Source: Chryseobacterium sp. G0186
GTDB taxonomy: Bacteria > Bacteroidota > Bacteroidia > Flavobacteriales > Weeksellaceae
Length of the DNA stretch: 64,000 bases
Assembly (NCBI RefSeq): GCF_003815675.1
Contig: NZ_CP033918.1
Coordinates: 2,418,001-2,482,000, forward strand
Direction of reading: 5' to 3'
Of the stretch, positions 43,020-52,371 are shown in pieces; position 1 is the first letter of the stretch; each line of letters begins with the position of its first letter. Under the pieces are notes generated by a model. The model was not told the DNA's origin. It was given only the letters and a program-made list of their open reading frames with translations, and ran no database searches. The translations under genes were made by a program, and so were the position numbers.

Positions 43020-44240
43020 ATGACAGCTCAATCCAGGCAAAAAACATTTACAGATTCCTATTTGAGAAATCTTAGTCTCTATGTATTCACAGCTATTATC
43101 TGTGGAGCATTAGCAGGGTATTACTTTCCTGAAATCGGGAGACCGCTGGAAAAAGTGAGTCATTATTTTTTTATGCTTCTTGAGGTCCTTATTGTTCCGG
43201 TGATCTTCATCGCCGTGACGTATGGGGTAAGTTATATTTTCAGTATCGAAAATGCCTTTAAAATTGTAGGACAGATGATTATTTATTTCCTGATCATCAC
43301 TTCGGTAAGTATTGGACTGGGCATTGGGTTTGGTCTTCTTTTAAAACCGGGGGTGAATACCGAAATCTCTCTTTCACTCGTTAATAAGAGTTTACCGAAA
43401 CGGCTTTTATCCTATTCTACCAATCCGCTTTATCTCATTAATTATATAATTTTTCTGTTACTGTCAATTTCTGCCGGAGTTATTATTGGTCTTTCTAAAG
43501 GAAAAAATAGACTTCTCCGGATTTTAGATCAGGGTAAAGACCTCTTTTTTAAACTTATAAAATATGTCTACATTTTTCTTCCTGTCGTTATTTTCTGTAA
43601 TATTTCCTACGGAATTTCGGTGTATGGAATTAATGCCCTTCTGCCATTAAGCAAAGTGGTGGCAACAGTTTACCTTGCCTGCCTTGTTTTTATCTTCGGA
43701 ATTCTGGGCCCTGTAACACTGTTCTTTAAAATCAATCTCTGGGATTTTCTAATCAGCATTAAAGAAGAAATTATCCTTGTGATCGCTACTTCTTCTTCCA
43801 AAACAGCCTTCCCGATGATCTTTGAAAAAATGGAATCTCAGGGATATGATCTGAAAATTTTACGGTTTGTTATCCCGCTCGGATATAATTTTAATCTGGC
43901 GGGTGCCTGCATTTATCTTTCCATTTCCTGTATATTTCTTGTTCAGTTGTATAATATTTCTCTTACAACACAGGATTATTTCTGGCTTTTTATTATTATT
44001 TCATTAGCTTCAAAAACAGCATCCGGAGTTCCGGGATCAGGATTTTTGGCGCTCATGTTTACCCTAAGCAGATTTGGAAAAATTCCTGTTACAGATCTGG
44101 CATTATTGTACAGTGTAGACCGTTTTATGAATGAGGCACGGTCTGTCACCAATTTTATAGGAATTTCGGTTTCGGCTGCCATTATTTCTAAGCTGAATCA
44201 ACAGAAGAAAGACAACATTAAATCAACACCACTGCATTAA
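43020..44240 (+). CDS. Dicarboxylate/amino acid:cation symporter (DAACS)
   Basis: 406 residues, eight helices with two re-entrant hairpins as in GltP/DctA. Motifs: a S-S-S-K-T-A-F-P hairpin 1 (usual S-S-S-x-x-T-L-P), N-L-A-G-A-C-I-Y (the N-x-x-G-x-x-x-Y site), and S-K-T-A-S-G-V-P-G-S-G-F for hairpin 2. It imports a C4-dicarboxylate or glutamate/aspartate with Na+ or H+. It follows the citrate carrier by 38 bases, making a tri- and dicarboxylate uptake set. The key D-R in helix 8 is seen in V-D-R-F-M-N-E-A-R. Confidence 0.92.
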   Translation: MTAQSRQKTFTDSYLRNLSLYVFTAIICGALAGYYFPEIGRPLEKVSHYFFMLLEVLIVPVIFIAVTYGVSYIFSIENAFKIVGQMIIYFLIITSVSIGLGIGFGLLLKPGVNTEISLSLVNKSLPKRLLSYSTNPLYLINYIIFLLLSISAGVIIGLSKGKNRLLRILDQGKDLFFKLIKYVYIFLPVVIFCNISYGISVYGINALLPLSKVVATVYLACLVFIFGILGPVTLFFKINLWDFLISIKEEIILVIATSSSKTAFPMIFEKMESQGYDLKILRFVIPLGYNFNLAGACIYLSISCIFLVQLYNISLTTQDYFWLFIIISLASKTASGVPGSGFLALMFTLSRFGKIPVTDLALLYSVDRFMNEARSVTNFIGISVSAAIISKLNQQKKDNIKSTPLH

Positions 44241-44309
44241 TTTTCAGAAAAACCTATCCATAAAACCTGTAACTTTTTGAAAATCAGCTCTACTTATTAA
44301 GTAAAAACT

Positions 44310-45029
44310 ATGAAAACATTCATTTTTATTTTACTGATAAGCAGTACCCACCTATTTTCCCAAAAACTACTTACTCCCGCCAATTCAAGTATTGACCAAA
44401 GCCTGATAAAAGATGAAACAACCGAATCCGTCTGGTATGCAGAAAATGCAGGAGCAAAAGTAGAAATCGGACATATTATCACTGAGCTTAAAAACGTAAA
44501 CACAACAGATCTGCTCATTAAGACCACTGTCAAAATGAAACAGATGCCTGATGCCAACTGGGTAGACTCCACCCTTGTAAAGACTGCTAATTTTCAGCCG
44601 ATACGCCATTCATCTTTTAATGCGAAAAGAGATATTGTACTCCAATTTAATAAGAACTATGTGACCGGATATCACTTCGACAAAAAAACCGGCAAAAGAA
44701 ATCAGATTAATATGGCTGCTACAGATTATTTTGACAGCAGCAGCTATCCTATGGTGATCAGATTTTCTCCACTAAAAAAGAATTACCTGCCGGAGCTCGT
44801 TATTTTTGATTACAATTCCGACATCAAAAAAGGAAAGCAAAAAGCCTATATAAAAGATGTGCAGGAAACGGAATTCGATGGAAGAAAAGTCTGGGCAGTA
44901 AAAACCACCGATGATATTACAGATCTTGAGGCAACAGTCACCTATTTTATTGATGTTGAAACCAGAAAAATACTAAAACAGGATATGCAGCTCGGGGAAA
45001 GAAAAATGACGATGGAAATGGTTAAATAA
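44310..45029 (+). CDS. Secreted DUF3108-like protein
   Basis: 239 residues with a signal peptide (K-T-F-I-F-I-L-L-I-S-S-T-H-L-F-S-Q). The mature protein is a run of beta strands with features of DUF3108/LolA-like proteins: T-T-V-K-M-K...W-V-D-S-T, then Y-F-I-D-V-E-T-R-K-I-L-K near the end. The match is by pattern only. It lies 70 bases after the DAACS gene and may be the last gene of that operon. No terminator was seen between it and peptide copy 2. Confidence 0.6.
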   Translation: MKTFIFILLISSTHLFSQKLLTPANSSIDQSLIKDETTESVWYAENAGAKVEIGHIITELKNVNTTDLLIKTTVKMKQMPDANWVDSTLVKTANFQPIRHSSFNAKRDIVLQFNKNYVTGYHFDKKTGKRNQINMAATDYFDSSSYPMVIRFSPLKKNYLPELVIFDYNSDIKKGKQKAYIKDVQETEFDGRKVWAVKTTDDITDLEATVTYFIDVETRKILKQDMQLGERKMTMEMVK

Positions 45030-45116
45030 TCCATCATCAGCCATTACCTACTGACAACCAAAACATTGAACAGTAAAAAACATTAAATAATTATATCACA
45101 CATAAAGGAAAAATAG

Positions 45117-45124
45117 TATCTTTG
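45117..45124 (+). promoter_or_regulatory. Promoter -7 element of peptide gene, copy 2
   Basis: TATCTTTG, identical to copy 1 and placed identically relative to the ATG. Confidence 0.6.
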
Positions 45125-45203
45125 AGTTACACATACACACCAAATGTCAAAAACCTGATTGACTTTAAATGCTCAGGAACTGTACAAAATAAAATTATTA
45201 ACT

Positions 45204-45338
45204 ATGAAAAATGCTAAATTATTAAGCAGAGACGCTCAGAAAGGAATCAACGGCGGAGCTGCAGGACGCTTTTGCTGTGAGTACAATTATAAAGGACAAT
45301 GTATCCTATGGATTGGACCTGGACAGTACTGTCCATAG
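45204..45338 (+). CDS. GG-leader, four-cysteine bacteriocin-like prepeptide (44 aa)
   Basis: Translated by hand from ATG 45204 to TAG 45338. Leader M-K-N-A-K-L-L-S-R-D-A-Q-K-G-I-N-G-G, identical to the 38827 peptide over the first 13 residues; core with cysteines 24, 25, 33 and 43, ending I-L-W-I-G-P-G-Q-Y-C-P. The core differs from its paralogue mainly between residues 19 and 32, while cysteine spacing after the first pair (8 and 10 residues) is kept. The long upstream frame of copy 1 is broken here by a one-base deletion. Own promoter element and terminator, so it is a free-standing unit. No processing gene nearby. Confidence 0.8.
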   Translation: MKNAKLLSRDAQKGINGGAAGRFCCEYNYKGQCILWIGPGQYCP

Positions 45339-45363
45339 TCTCATCAACTCATAACAAATCATA

Positions 45364-45392
45364 AAAGCCGGAAGTTTTCCGGCTTTCTCTTT
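45364..45392 (+). terminator. Terminator after peptide copy 2
   Basis: AAAGCCGGAA pairs with TTCCGGCTTT (ten pairs, three-base loop) followed by CTCTTTTTT. Confidence 0.88.
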
Positions 45393-45511
45393 TTTATTTT
45401 TCTGCCAAATTTTCACATTCGGAAATAAAAATCTGCCATTTCAGCCACCAGTGTCTCATGGCATACATTTAGAGAATTACTAGGCAGAAATAATTAATAA
45501 ATAAACATATT

Positions 45512-45790
45512 ATGTCAGTAAACTTTAAACCATTAGCAGACAGAGTTCTAGTAGAGCCAATTGCTGCAGAAACTAAAACAGCTTCAGGTATTATTATCCC
45601 GGATACTGCAAAGGAAAAGCCGCAAGAAGGTACTGTAGTGGCAGTAGGTCCTGGTAAAAAAGATGAGCCTACAACTGTGAAAGTAGGTGACAAAGTTCTT
45701 TATGGAAAATATTCAGGTTCTGAATTGAAATTGGAAGGTAAAGATTACTTAATTGTAAAAGAAGGAGATTTATTAGGAATCATCGGGTAA
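45512..45790 (+). CDS. groES: GroES co-chaperonin
   Basis: 92 residues, full length. Caps the GroEL chamber as a heptamer. Conserved [11 protein letters not shown], the mobile loop [11 protein letters not shown], and Y-G-K-Y-S-G-S-E near the C-terminus. Followed by groEL after 117 bases, a longer spacer than usual, which holds two hairpins. No CIRCE heat-shock operator was found upstream. Confidence 0.98.
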   Translation: MSVNFKPLADRVLVEPIAAETKTASGIIIPDTAKEKPQEGTVVAVGPGKKDEPTTVKVGDKVLYGKYSGSELKLEGKDYLIVKEGDLLGIIG

Positions 45791-45795
45791 ATCTG

Positions 45796-45824
45796 TACGT
45801 TGTACATCTAAAGTGTACAATGTA
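45796..45824 (+). other. Hairpin 1 in the groES-groEL spacer
   Basis: ACGTTGTACA (45797-45806) pairs with TGTACAATGT (45814-45823) around a seven-base loop, one G-T. No T tract follows, so it is more likely an mRNA element than a terminator. Confidence 0.7.
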
Positions 45825-45853
45825 TTTATGACTGATAAACAATCAAACATTAA

Positions 45854-47533
<1,680 letters not shown>

Positions 47534-47563
47534 TAGCGAGTCGCTAAGACAAATTTAATATAT

Positions 47564-47596
47564 AAACCGCTCTGCTTTTGTAGAGCGGTTTTTATT
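47564..47596 (+). terminator. Terminator of groESL
   Basis: AAACCGCTCT pairs with AGAGCGGTTT (ten pairs, eight-base loop) followed by a T run. Confidence 0.93.
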
Positions 47597-47650
47597 TAAA
47601 AAAGTAATATATTGATTGAAAATTAATTTATATTAAAAAACTAATAATAA

Positions 47651-49327
47651 ATGGAAACAAATGATTTCAAACTTGAAAAATTAATTCAGGAGATTGAAAC
47701 TGTAAGACGTAGAAAAGTTATTAATTATTCTGACAATACATCTAGCGTTAATTATCTTGATCCGTATGAAAATTTAGAAAAAATTAAAACCCCTAATAAT
47801 CATCTTATATTAGGAAGAAGGGGTAGTGGAAAAACAACATTGCTTTTAAGTACAATAAAACAGACCCATCAAAGTGGATTTCTTCTCCCAATAGATTGTC
47901 AAATATTTAGAGAATGGAAAGCAGAAAAAATAATATTACACATTCTAACAAAAATATTAGACAACCTAAAACAACACACTACTTTAAGCACCTCATACAA
48001 TGCTGAATTAAAAAATAAAAAAGGTATATTCAACTTTATAAAATATAAAATAGAAAATTGGAAAAAAGTTTCTATGCTGGACGAATTTAATTACTTCATT
48101 GCTACAATAAAAAAAATTCAGTTTCTAATAAATACAATTTCTGAACTTCCAGAAGAGCCAATTAAAATTAATATTAACCAAAAAAGTAGTATCTCAGAAA
48201 TAAAAAAGGTATTGACCGAAAATGAAATAAAAACAGTTAATAAACTCAGTGCAACTGGTAAAGTTCCCACAACTATTTTAAATTTAGATGGTAGTATTGA
48301 AGCAACTTTCACAGCATCTAGAAATATTAAAAAAGATAAAACATCTGAACAGCATCTAGAAAAGAAGTTAGAATATGAAAAAATTATATCTAAACAAGAT
48401 CAGGTCTCAAATCTTATACTAATTATTTCTGATGTATTTAGTGAGTATAATAGGTTAACTAATGAAAAAATTGTATTATACCTAGATGACTTTTATTTAA
48501 TTAACCTTGATAGCCAACCTGAAGTAATTCAATATTTTCATGATATATATAAAAATTCCAGAAACGATAGTTTTTGTTCTAAAATTTGTTCGATTCCAAA
48601 TAGGACAAAATTAAATAAAGATGGTAAAGTTGATTTTTCTTTAAAAGATGATTTCTCTCCTATTCGACTTGATAAAGAATTATATGATTTTGATAATTTA
48701 ATTGACTTTCTATTAAAAGTAACCTCAAATTTAAATCCTAATATTGAAATTTCCACTACCGATTTAAGATCATTATTTTCAAATGATGAAGTATTAAAAT
48801 TCACTGTAGTAGCAACAGGTGGTGTTCCTAGAGATTTTCTTGTAATTTTATCCGAAGTTATTAAAATTGCAAAATCAGAAAATTCAAATAAAATAAAAAA
48901 AGAACATTTATATTCTGCTATAAGTGATTTAAAACAAGATAAAGAAAGTAATATTGAGATTGAATGTGATATTCCTGTTGAAAAAATTAGAGAAGCTATA
49001 GAAATTATACAAAGAGAAATTGTCGATGATTTAAAGACTAATGTCATTTTATATCCTGAAAATCTATCTAAATCACACGAAAATGTACTTAAAAATTTAA
49101 TAAACTTAAGATACTTACATGTAATAAATGAAACAACATCTTCCGAAAAAACTAAAAAAGAGAACTTTGTTTCTTATTTAATTGATATGACTTTTTATGC
49201 AACCGGAAAAAGATTAAAACAAAATTTTGATTTTCGCCAATTTTGGGTTCAAGACTCAGGGCATAGACATAAATATTTAAGAAGTGCACCAATTTGGAAT
49301 TTTAAGGATGATTTTATTTCTAAATAA
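47651..49327 (+). CDS. P-loop ATPase of unknown family, AT-rich island gene
   Basis: 558 residues. Walker A G-R-R-G-S-G-K-T-T (55-63) and Walker B I-V-L-Y-L-D-D (274-280) are clear; a possible sensor region V-A-T-G-G-V-P-R-D follows at about 394. The layout resembles ORC/Cdc6-like or STAND-type AAA ATPases, which bind DNA or act as sensors. The C-terminal third (about 440-558) is predicted helical and ends in a His/Arg-rich G-H-R-H-K-Y-L-R motif. Base composition is much more AT-rich than groEL next door, suggesting recent transfer. It faces an XRE regulator. A single-gene defence or plasmid-maintenance role is possible but unproven. Confidence 0.75.
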   Translation: METNDFKLEKLIQEIETVRRRKVINYSDNTSSVNYLDPYENLEKIKTPNNHLILGRRGSGKTTLLLSTIKQTHQSGFLLPIDCQIFREWKAEKIILHILTKILDNLKQHTTLSTSYNAELKNKKGIFNFIKYKIENWKKVSMLDEFNYFIATIKKIQFLINTISELPEEPIKININQKSSISEIKKVLTENEIKTVNKLSATGKVPTTILNLDGSIEATFTASRNIKKDKTSEQHLEKKLEYEKIISKQDQVSNLILIISDVFSEYNRLTNEKIVLYLDDFYLINLDSQPEVIQYFHDIYKNSRNDSFCSKICSIPNRTKLNKDGKVDFSLKDDFSPIRLDKELYDFDNLIDFLLKVTSNLNPNIEISTTDLRSLFSNDEVLKFTVVATGGVPRDFLVILSEVIKIAKSENSNKIKKEHLYSAISDLKQDKESNIEIECDIPVEKIREAIEIIQREIVDDLKTNVILYPENLSKSHENVLKNLINLRYLHVINETTSSEKTKKENFVSYLIDMTFYATGKRLKQNFDFRQFWVQDSGHRHKYLRSAPIWNFKDDFISK

Positions 49328-49392
49328 TATATTACTTATTTTGACACATCATCAATATCCCACTGTGCAAAGTCTTCTGACTTTAAGCAAAT

Positions 49393-49438
49393 AATAAACT
49401 AATCTCCGAAGTTTTCAGACTTCGGAGATTAGTTTATT
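49393..49438. terminator. Convergent terminator with perfect 20-bp stem
   Basis: 49393-49412 pairs perfectly with 49419-49438 around a six-base loop; the core is AATCTCCGAAGT. It separates the ATPase and XRE genes. The stem is unusually long for this window. Confidence 0.85.
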
Positions 49439-49464
49439 TCTAGTTAAGAACAAATCTAGGATTT

Positions 49465-49698
49465 CTAATCAATTTTAAAATCCAATAAATCCTTAGGCAA
49501 TACATTTAGACCTCTAGCCAAATCAATTAATGTAGTAAATGCAAAGTTTCTTTTTCCATTTTCTATATCGCTTACTGTACCTTTAGTTATTTTGGAACTA
49601 TTTAGAACAACATCATCTTGGGTAAGCCCAGATTTAAGTCTTAAATCTTTGACGTGTTCTCCAAATTTTTTTAGTATTTCATCTTGTAAAACGTCCAT
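49465..49698 (-). CDS. XRE-family transcriptional regulator
   Basis: 77 residues, almost entirely one HTH_3 domain: F-G-E-H-V-K-D-L-R-L-K-S-G-L-T-Q-D-D-V, then T-K-G-T-V-S-D-I-E-N-G-K-R and L-A-R-G-L-N-V. Size and form are those of small phage- or restriction-modification-type repressors. A perfect 28-bp palindrome centred 54 bases upstream of its ATG is the likely operator, and it overlaps a divergent promoter. Very AT-rich like the convergent ATPase gene. Confidence 0.92.
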   Translation of the reverse strand: MDVLQDEILKKFGEHVKDLRLKSGLTQDDVVLNSSKITKGTVSDIENGKRNFAFTTLIDLARGLNVLPKDLLDFKID

Positions 49699-49738
49699 TT
49701 ATTAGCACTTTATACAAAGGGCGTAATTTTTTTTACAA

Positions 49739-49766
49739 ATTTTGTTACAAGTACTTGTAACAAAAT
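49739..49766. promoter_or_regulatory. Perfect 28-bp palindrome, likely XRE operator
   Basis: ATTTTGTTACAAGT and its exact reverse complement meet at 49752/49753. It lies 41 bases upstream of the XRE start and overlaps the -33 box of the plus-strand promoter at 49755-49784, so one bound dimer could control both directions. Confidence 0.75.
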
Positions 49767-49784
49767 GGAAATTTATTATATTTG
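49755..49784 (+). promoter_or_regulatory. Divergent promoter, TTG - 19 bp - TATATTTG
   Basis: A TTG at 49755-49757, a 19-base spacer and TATATTTG at 49777-49784 give both boxes of the Bacteroidota promoter, the best match in the window. It drives transcription into a region without a convincing reading frame. Confidence 0.65.
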
Positions 49785-49789
49785 GAAAA

Positions 49790-49995
49790 GATTACTCATT
49801 AGAGTAATTTTGCGATACTTCAAAGAATAATAGAAGCTATTGCTTAGAATCTTGCTTTTGGAAACTGGTAATTTTATTGAGACAAGAGGATAAGCAAGAA
49901 GCTCACGACCTAGGCGTGGGCTCTCTTATCTGTTGCACGGTATACCAGTACCTCAAGTCGGATATTGTAGAGTCTCATGCCGTTTTTATTTTCAT
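49790..49995 (+). ncRNA. Candidate structured RNA (unassigned)
   Basis: Downstream of a full promoter there is no good reading frame but layered complementarity: ACTGGTA (49864) with TACCAGT (49943), GATAAG (49889) with CTTATC (49925), and AGCTCAC (49900) with GTGGGCT (49916). These nest into one long interrupted hairpin of about 85 bases with an internal bubble. A T-rich run starts near 49982. A long bubbled hairpin would suit a 6S-type RNA, but I cannot confirm any known family; it could also be a mobile-element end. Confidence 0.3.
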
Positions 49996-50390
49996 GCTGT
50001 TCTGCTCTTCTACAATCATCTTTTTCTAAGCCAGCTTTACCACATAAAGTATCATGATACGGTACAATGGGGTGTACAATCCATTGCGGCTTTCGGGCTT
50101 TTAGAAAAACACAAATTCTATCATATTCATTGGGCTTGTATGGTCAGGAAGTTCAGGCGGCTTCCACCTTTACGGCCAGTAAAATCGTACAATAAAACAA
50201 AAAATATAACCATTAAGAAAAATGAAGAAAGTAAGATAAGTTAAGCACCATCAAAGATGGTGAAGTAGCCCGCTAAAAACATAGCTTCAGCTATGATCTT
50301 AATAATTCTTAATCCCTTAAAATCTCTTAATGGTTTAAAAAAATTGTACACCAAATAATCATTTAAAAAATCACTAAAAAATACACACTC
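49996..50390. other. Gap without a recognisable gene
   Basis: No supported gene. A plus-strand frame from TTG 49933 to 50244 has no family resemblance and its start lies inside the candidate hairpin RNA. Small palindromes are present: CACCATC-AAA-GATGGTG near 50246-50262 and ATAGC-TTCA-GCTAT near 50281-50294. TGTACAA words like those in the groES-groEL spacer occur around 50080 and 50345. Confidence 0.4.
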
Positions 50391-50915
50391 ATGAAAAAGA
50401 CCAGAACAGACTTTCAATCCCGGCTTGGGAAAGGCCGGAAGAAGCATTGCGGCTTACAGCTGATGGAAACATTTTTCCAGCTCAATGACCTTGCAGCATC
50501 CAAAGAGCTGTTCAACACCATTATGAATTACGCTATCAAAAGAAATAGCTGGATCAAGGAAGATCCGTCCGTCGTTCTTCATTTTCATCAGGCGATGCGG
50601 TCATTCATCCGTGCAGGGTACTTCATCATGCTGAAGAAAAAGAAAAAGACGGTCAATACTCAGTTGGAAGAGATCTCTCCGTTGGTTCTTGGCCTGCTTT
50701 CAGAGAAAGAATACCAAAATCCTCAGCTAGTCTTTAAAAAAGCATTCAGAGAATACAGCATCAAGGAATTTGATTATTTCATTTCCGGTATGGTTTATTT
50801 CTCACTGGGAATCTATGATCATCTACCGGAAAGGAATATGATAAGCCCATACATTCACCTGACCAAAATGCTGGATGCAGCCTACCTCATTCTTGAAAGG
50901 AAAGAGAAAATATAA
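50391..50915 (+). CDS. Conserved-looking protein of unknown function
   Basis: 174 residues, helical, basic N-terminus (K-K-T-R-T-D-F-Q-S-R-L-G-K-G-R-K-K-H-C), no signal peptide or membrane helix. The middle has a Lys run (M-L-K-K-K-K-K-T-V) and a helix-rich C-terminal half (F-K-K-A-F-R-E-Y-S-I-K-E-F-D-Y-F). Codon use and composition are like the chromosome rather than the AT-rich ATPase island. I do not recognise a family; the basic, helical make-up would allow nucleic-acid binding, but that is a guess. Confidence 0.6.
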   Translation: MKKTRTDFQSRLGKGRKKHCGLQLMETFFQLNDLAASKELFNTIMNYAIKRNSWIKEDPSVVLHFHQAMRSFIRAGYFIMLKKKKKTVNTQLEEISPLVLGLLSEKEYQNPQLVFKKAFREYSIKEFDYFISGMVYFSLGIYDHLPERNMISPYIHLTKMLDAAYLILERKEKI

Positions 50916-51393
50916 AAACACCCACAAAAAAAAATAAAATCCACAGTCATGAAACGTTGAGCATTAAGGTGAAAACCTGCTCTTATCCTTTCTACAAGCC
51001 CCTCCAGCCCCTACCACATCCCTCTTTAGCCCCTTTATAAAGGGGCTAAAGCCACTTCCAAACCACCTATACCCCCTTAATGAAGCCCCTTTATACCCTT
51101 ATAGAAGCCCCTAAAGCCCCTTGGGTAAGGGGTTTTATCCCCTTTCGGGACGGCCTGGAGCCCGTTAGTCAACCGGGTATACCCCCTTATACAACCCCCT
51201 CTACCCCCTTACCCAAGGGGGTAGCTGTACCTGATAATGAAATGCAGAAAATGGGTGAAACCAGCCGGTTTTAGCAAAATATTTTTATGCTCATCTGACT
51301 AAAGACATTGTGAAAAATTCTCTTCAACTTTTTCCTATCTTTAAACCACGCGATTCAATTCAAGAGACTTCATAAAAATAAATACCCATATCA
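50916..51393. other. Intergenic region with C-rich palindromic tract
   Basis: No gene is supported. From about 50990 to 51235 the plus strand is rich in CCCCTT runs (GGGG on the minus strand). It contains a perfect 26-base palindrome at 51025-51050 (core AGCCCCTTTATAAAGGGGCT), CCCCTT-GGGT-AAGGGG at 51117-51132, and TACCCCCTT-ACCC-AAGGGGGTA at 51202-51223. The rest is AT-rich and must include the promoter of the kelch gene. Confidence 0.7.
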
Positions 51394-52326
51394 TTGAAAA
51401 AGTTATTAATTCTTTCATTTTTAGGTTCAATACCGGCCTATGCACAAACCCTTCAATTTAAAAATCTCGCCAATATGTCTGCAGGCAGAGGGGCCACAGC
51501 CAGTGTAACAGTGAATGATGATATATATGTGAGCAACGGGTATCAGGCAAAAGCAAGTGATGCAAGGTATGTTGAAAAATATAATATTACCAGTAACAGC
51601 TGGAGTATTCTCAATGCTACCCTACTTCCCAAAAAATTTGCTAATTCAGAGACTTACCATAATAAAATTTATATTTTTAACGGTTGGGGAAACAGCCATC
51701 TCGAAATTATAGACCTTGCCACCAATACCATATCGAAGGGGGCCGTTAATCGTTCCTATACAGGAAATTCAGGTTCAGCCATCCATAATGGCAGGATCTA
51801 CGTATTTGGCGGCAGCGGATTAAAGGGGGCTGCCACGACCGTATTTTCCAATAAATTCCAGTACTATGACATTGCTTCAGATACGTGGAATCCATTACCG
51901 GATATGCCCACGGCCAGAGAAGCAAAAGGCAAAATTGTAAATGATAAACTTTATGTAATTGGTGGTTTTAACGGGACCCCATCCCGCCTGATCAATGTTT
52001 ATGACCTGAATACTAATCTTTGGGTCGATAAGTACACGATGCCTGTTGGCATATCCGGACACTCATTAGCGGTATACGGTAATAAGATTTTTATTGCAGG
52101 GGGAGCTAATAATCAATCTTTCCTGGCCTATTTTGATACAACAACCCATAAATTACATCAGCTATCATCCAATATGATTCCCAGAAGACACGCTGCAGCG
52201 GAAGTACACAACCATAAATTATACATCATCGGCGGAAGTACAACGTCTCTCACCAGCTCAGCTCTTAAAAGCATACAGGTAGCAGATATTAACGAAAGTA
52301 TACTTTCTGAAAAAGGCAGCCAATGA
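51394..52326 (+). CDS. Kelch-repeat secreted protein, T9SS tag lost
   Basis: 310 residues. The start must be TTG 51394, since no ATG precedes the signal peptide (K-K-L-L-I-L-S-F-L-G...A-Y-A-Q). Five to six kelch blades are visible, e.g. I-Y-V-F-G-G...Y-D-I-A-S-D-T-W and L-Y-V-I-G-G-F-N-G, forming a beta propeller for binding. It is a close paralogue of the gene at 53261, about 70 percent identical by eye. Compared with that copy it has one extra base near the end, giving TGA just where the T9SS sorting domain should begin. It is therefore probably stranded in the periplasm or no longer functional. Confidence 0.85.
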   Translation: MKKLLILSFLGSIPAYAQTLQFKNLANMSAGRGATASVTVNDDIYVSNGYQAKASDARYVEKYNITSNSWSILNATLLPKKFANSETYHNKIYIFNGWGNSHLEIIDLATNTISKGAVNRSYTGNSGSAIHNGRIYVFGGSGLKGAATTVFSNKFQYYDIASDTWNPLPDMPTAREAKGKIVNDKLYVIGGFNGTPSRLINVYDLNTNLWVDKYTMPVGISGHSLAVYGNKIFIAGGANNQSFLAYFDTTTHKLHQLSSNMIPRRHAAAEVHNHKLYIIGGSTTSLTSSALKSIQVADINESILSEKGSQ

Positions 52327-52329
52327 AGA

Positions 52330-52371
52330 TTAAATATTTAAAACAAAGGCCCCTGCCGATACGGGCAGGAT
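52330..52371 (+). pseudogene. Remnant of the kelch gene 3' end and small hairpin
   Basis: Just after the TGA, about 20 bases (TATTTAAAACAAAGGCC) still align with the paralogue's sorting-domain region, then homology stops at a CCTGCC-gatac-GGGCAGG hairpin (52352-52370). This marks a deletion or rearrangement joint. Confidence 0.6.

Larger units (their letters stand above)
45081..45386 (+). repeat. Peptide cassette, direct repeat copy 2
   Basis: Second copy of the unit at 38701-39014, same orientation, about 6.4 kb away. Leader and trailer sequences are better conserved than the peptide core. Confidence 0.85.

Noticed and set aside
45400..45511. CIRCE-type heat-shock operator upstream of groES
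   Set aside because: The TTAGCACTC-N9-GAGTGCTAA pattern is absent.
49933..50244. 103-codon frame beginning with TTG after the XRE regulator
   Set aside because: Its start lies inside the candidate hairpin RNA, the product resembles nothing and composition is not gene-like.
51080..51274. 64-codon frame through the C-rich tract
   Set aside because: Pro-rich translation is a by-product of CCCCTT repeats; no signal for translation.
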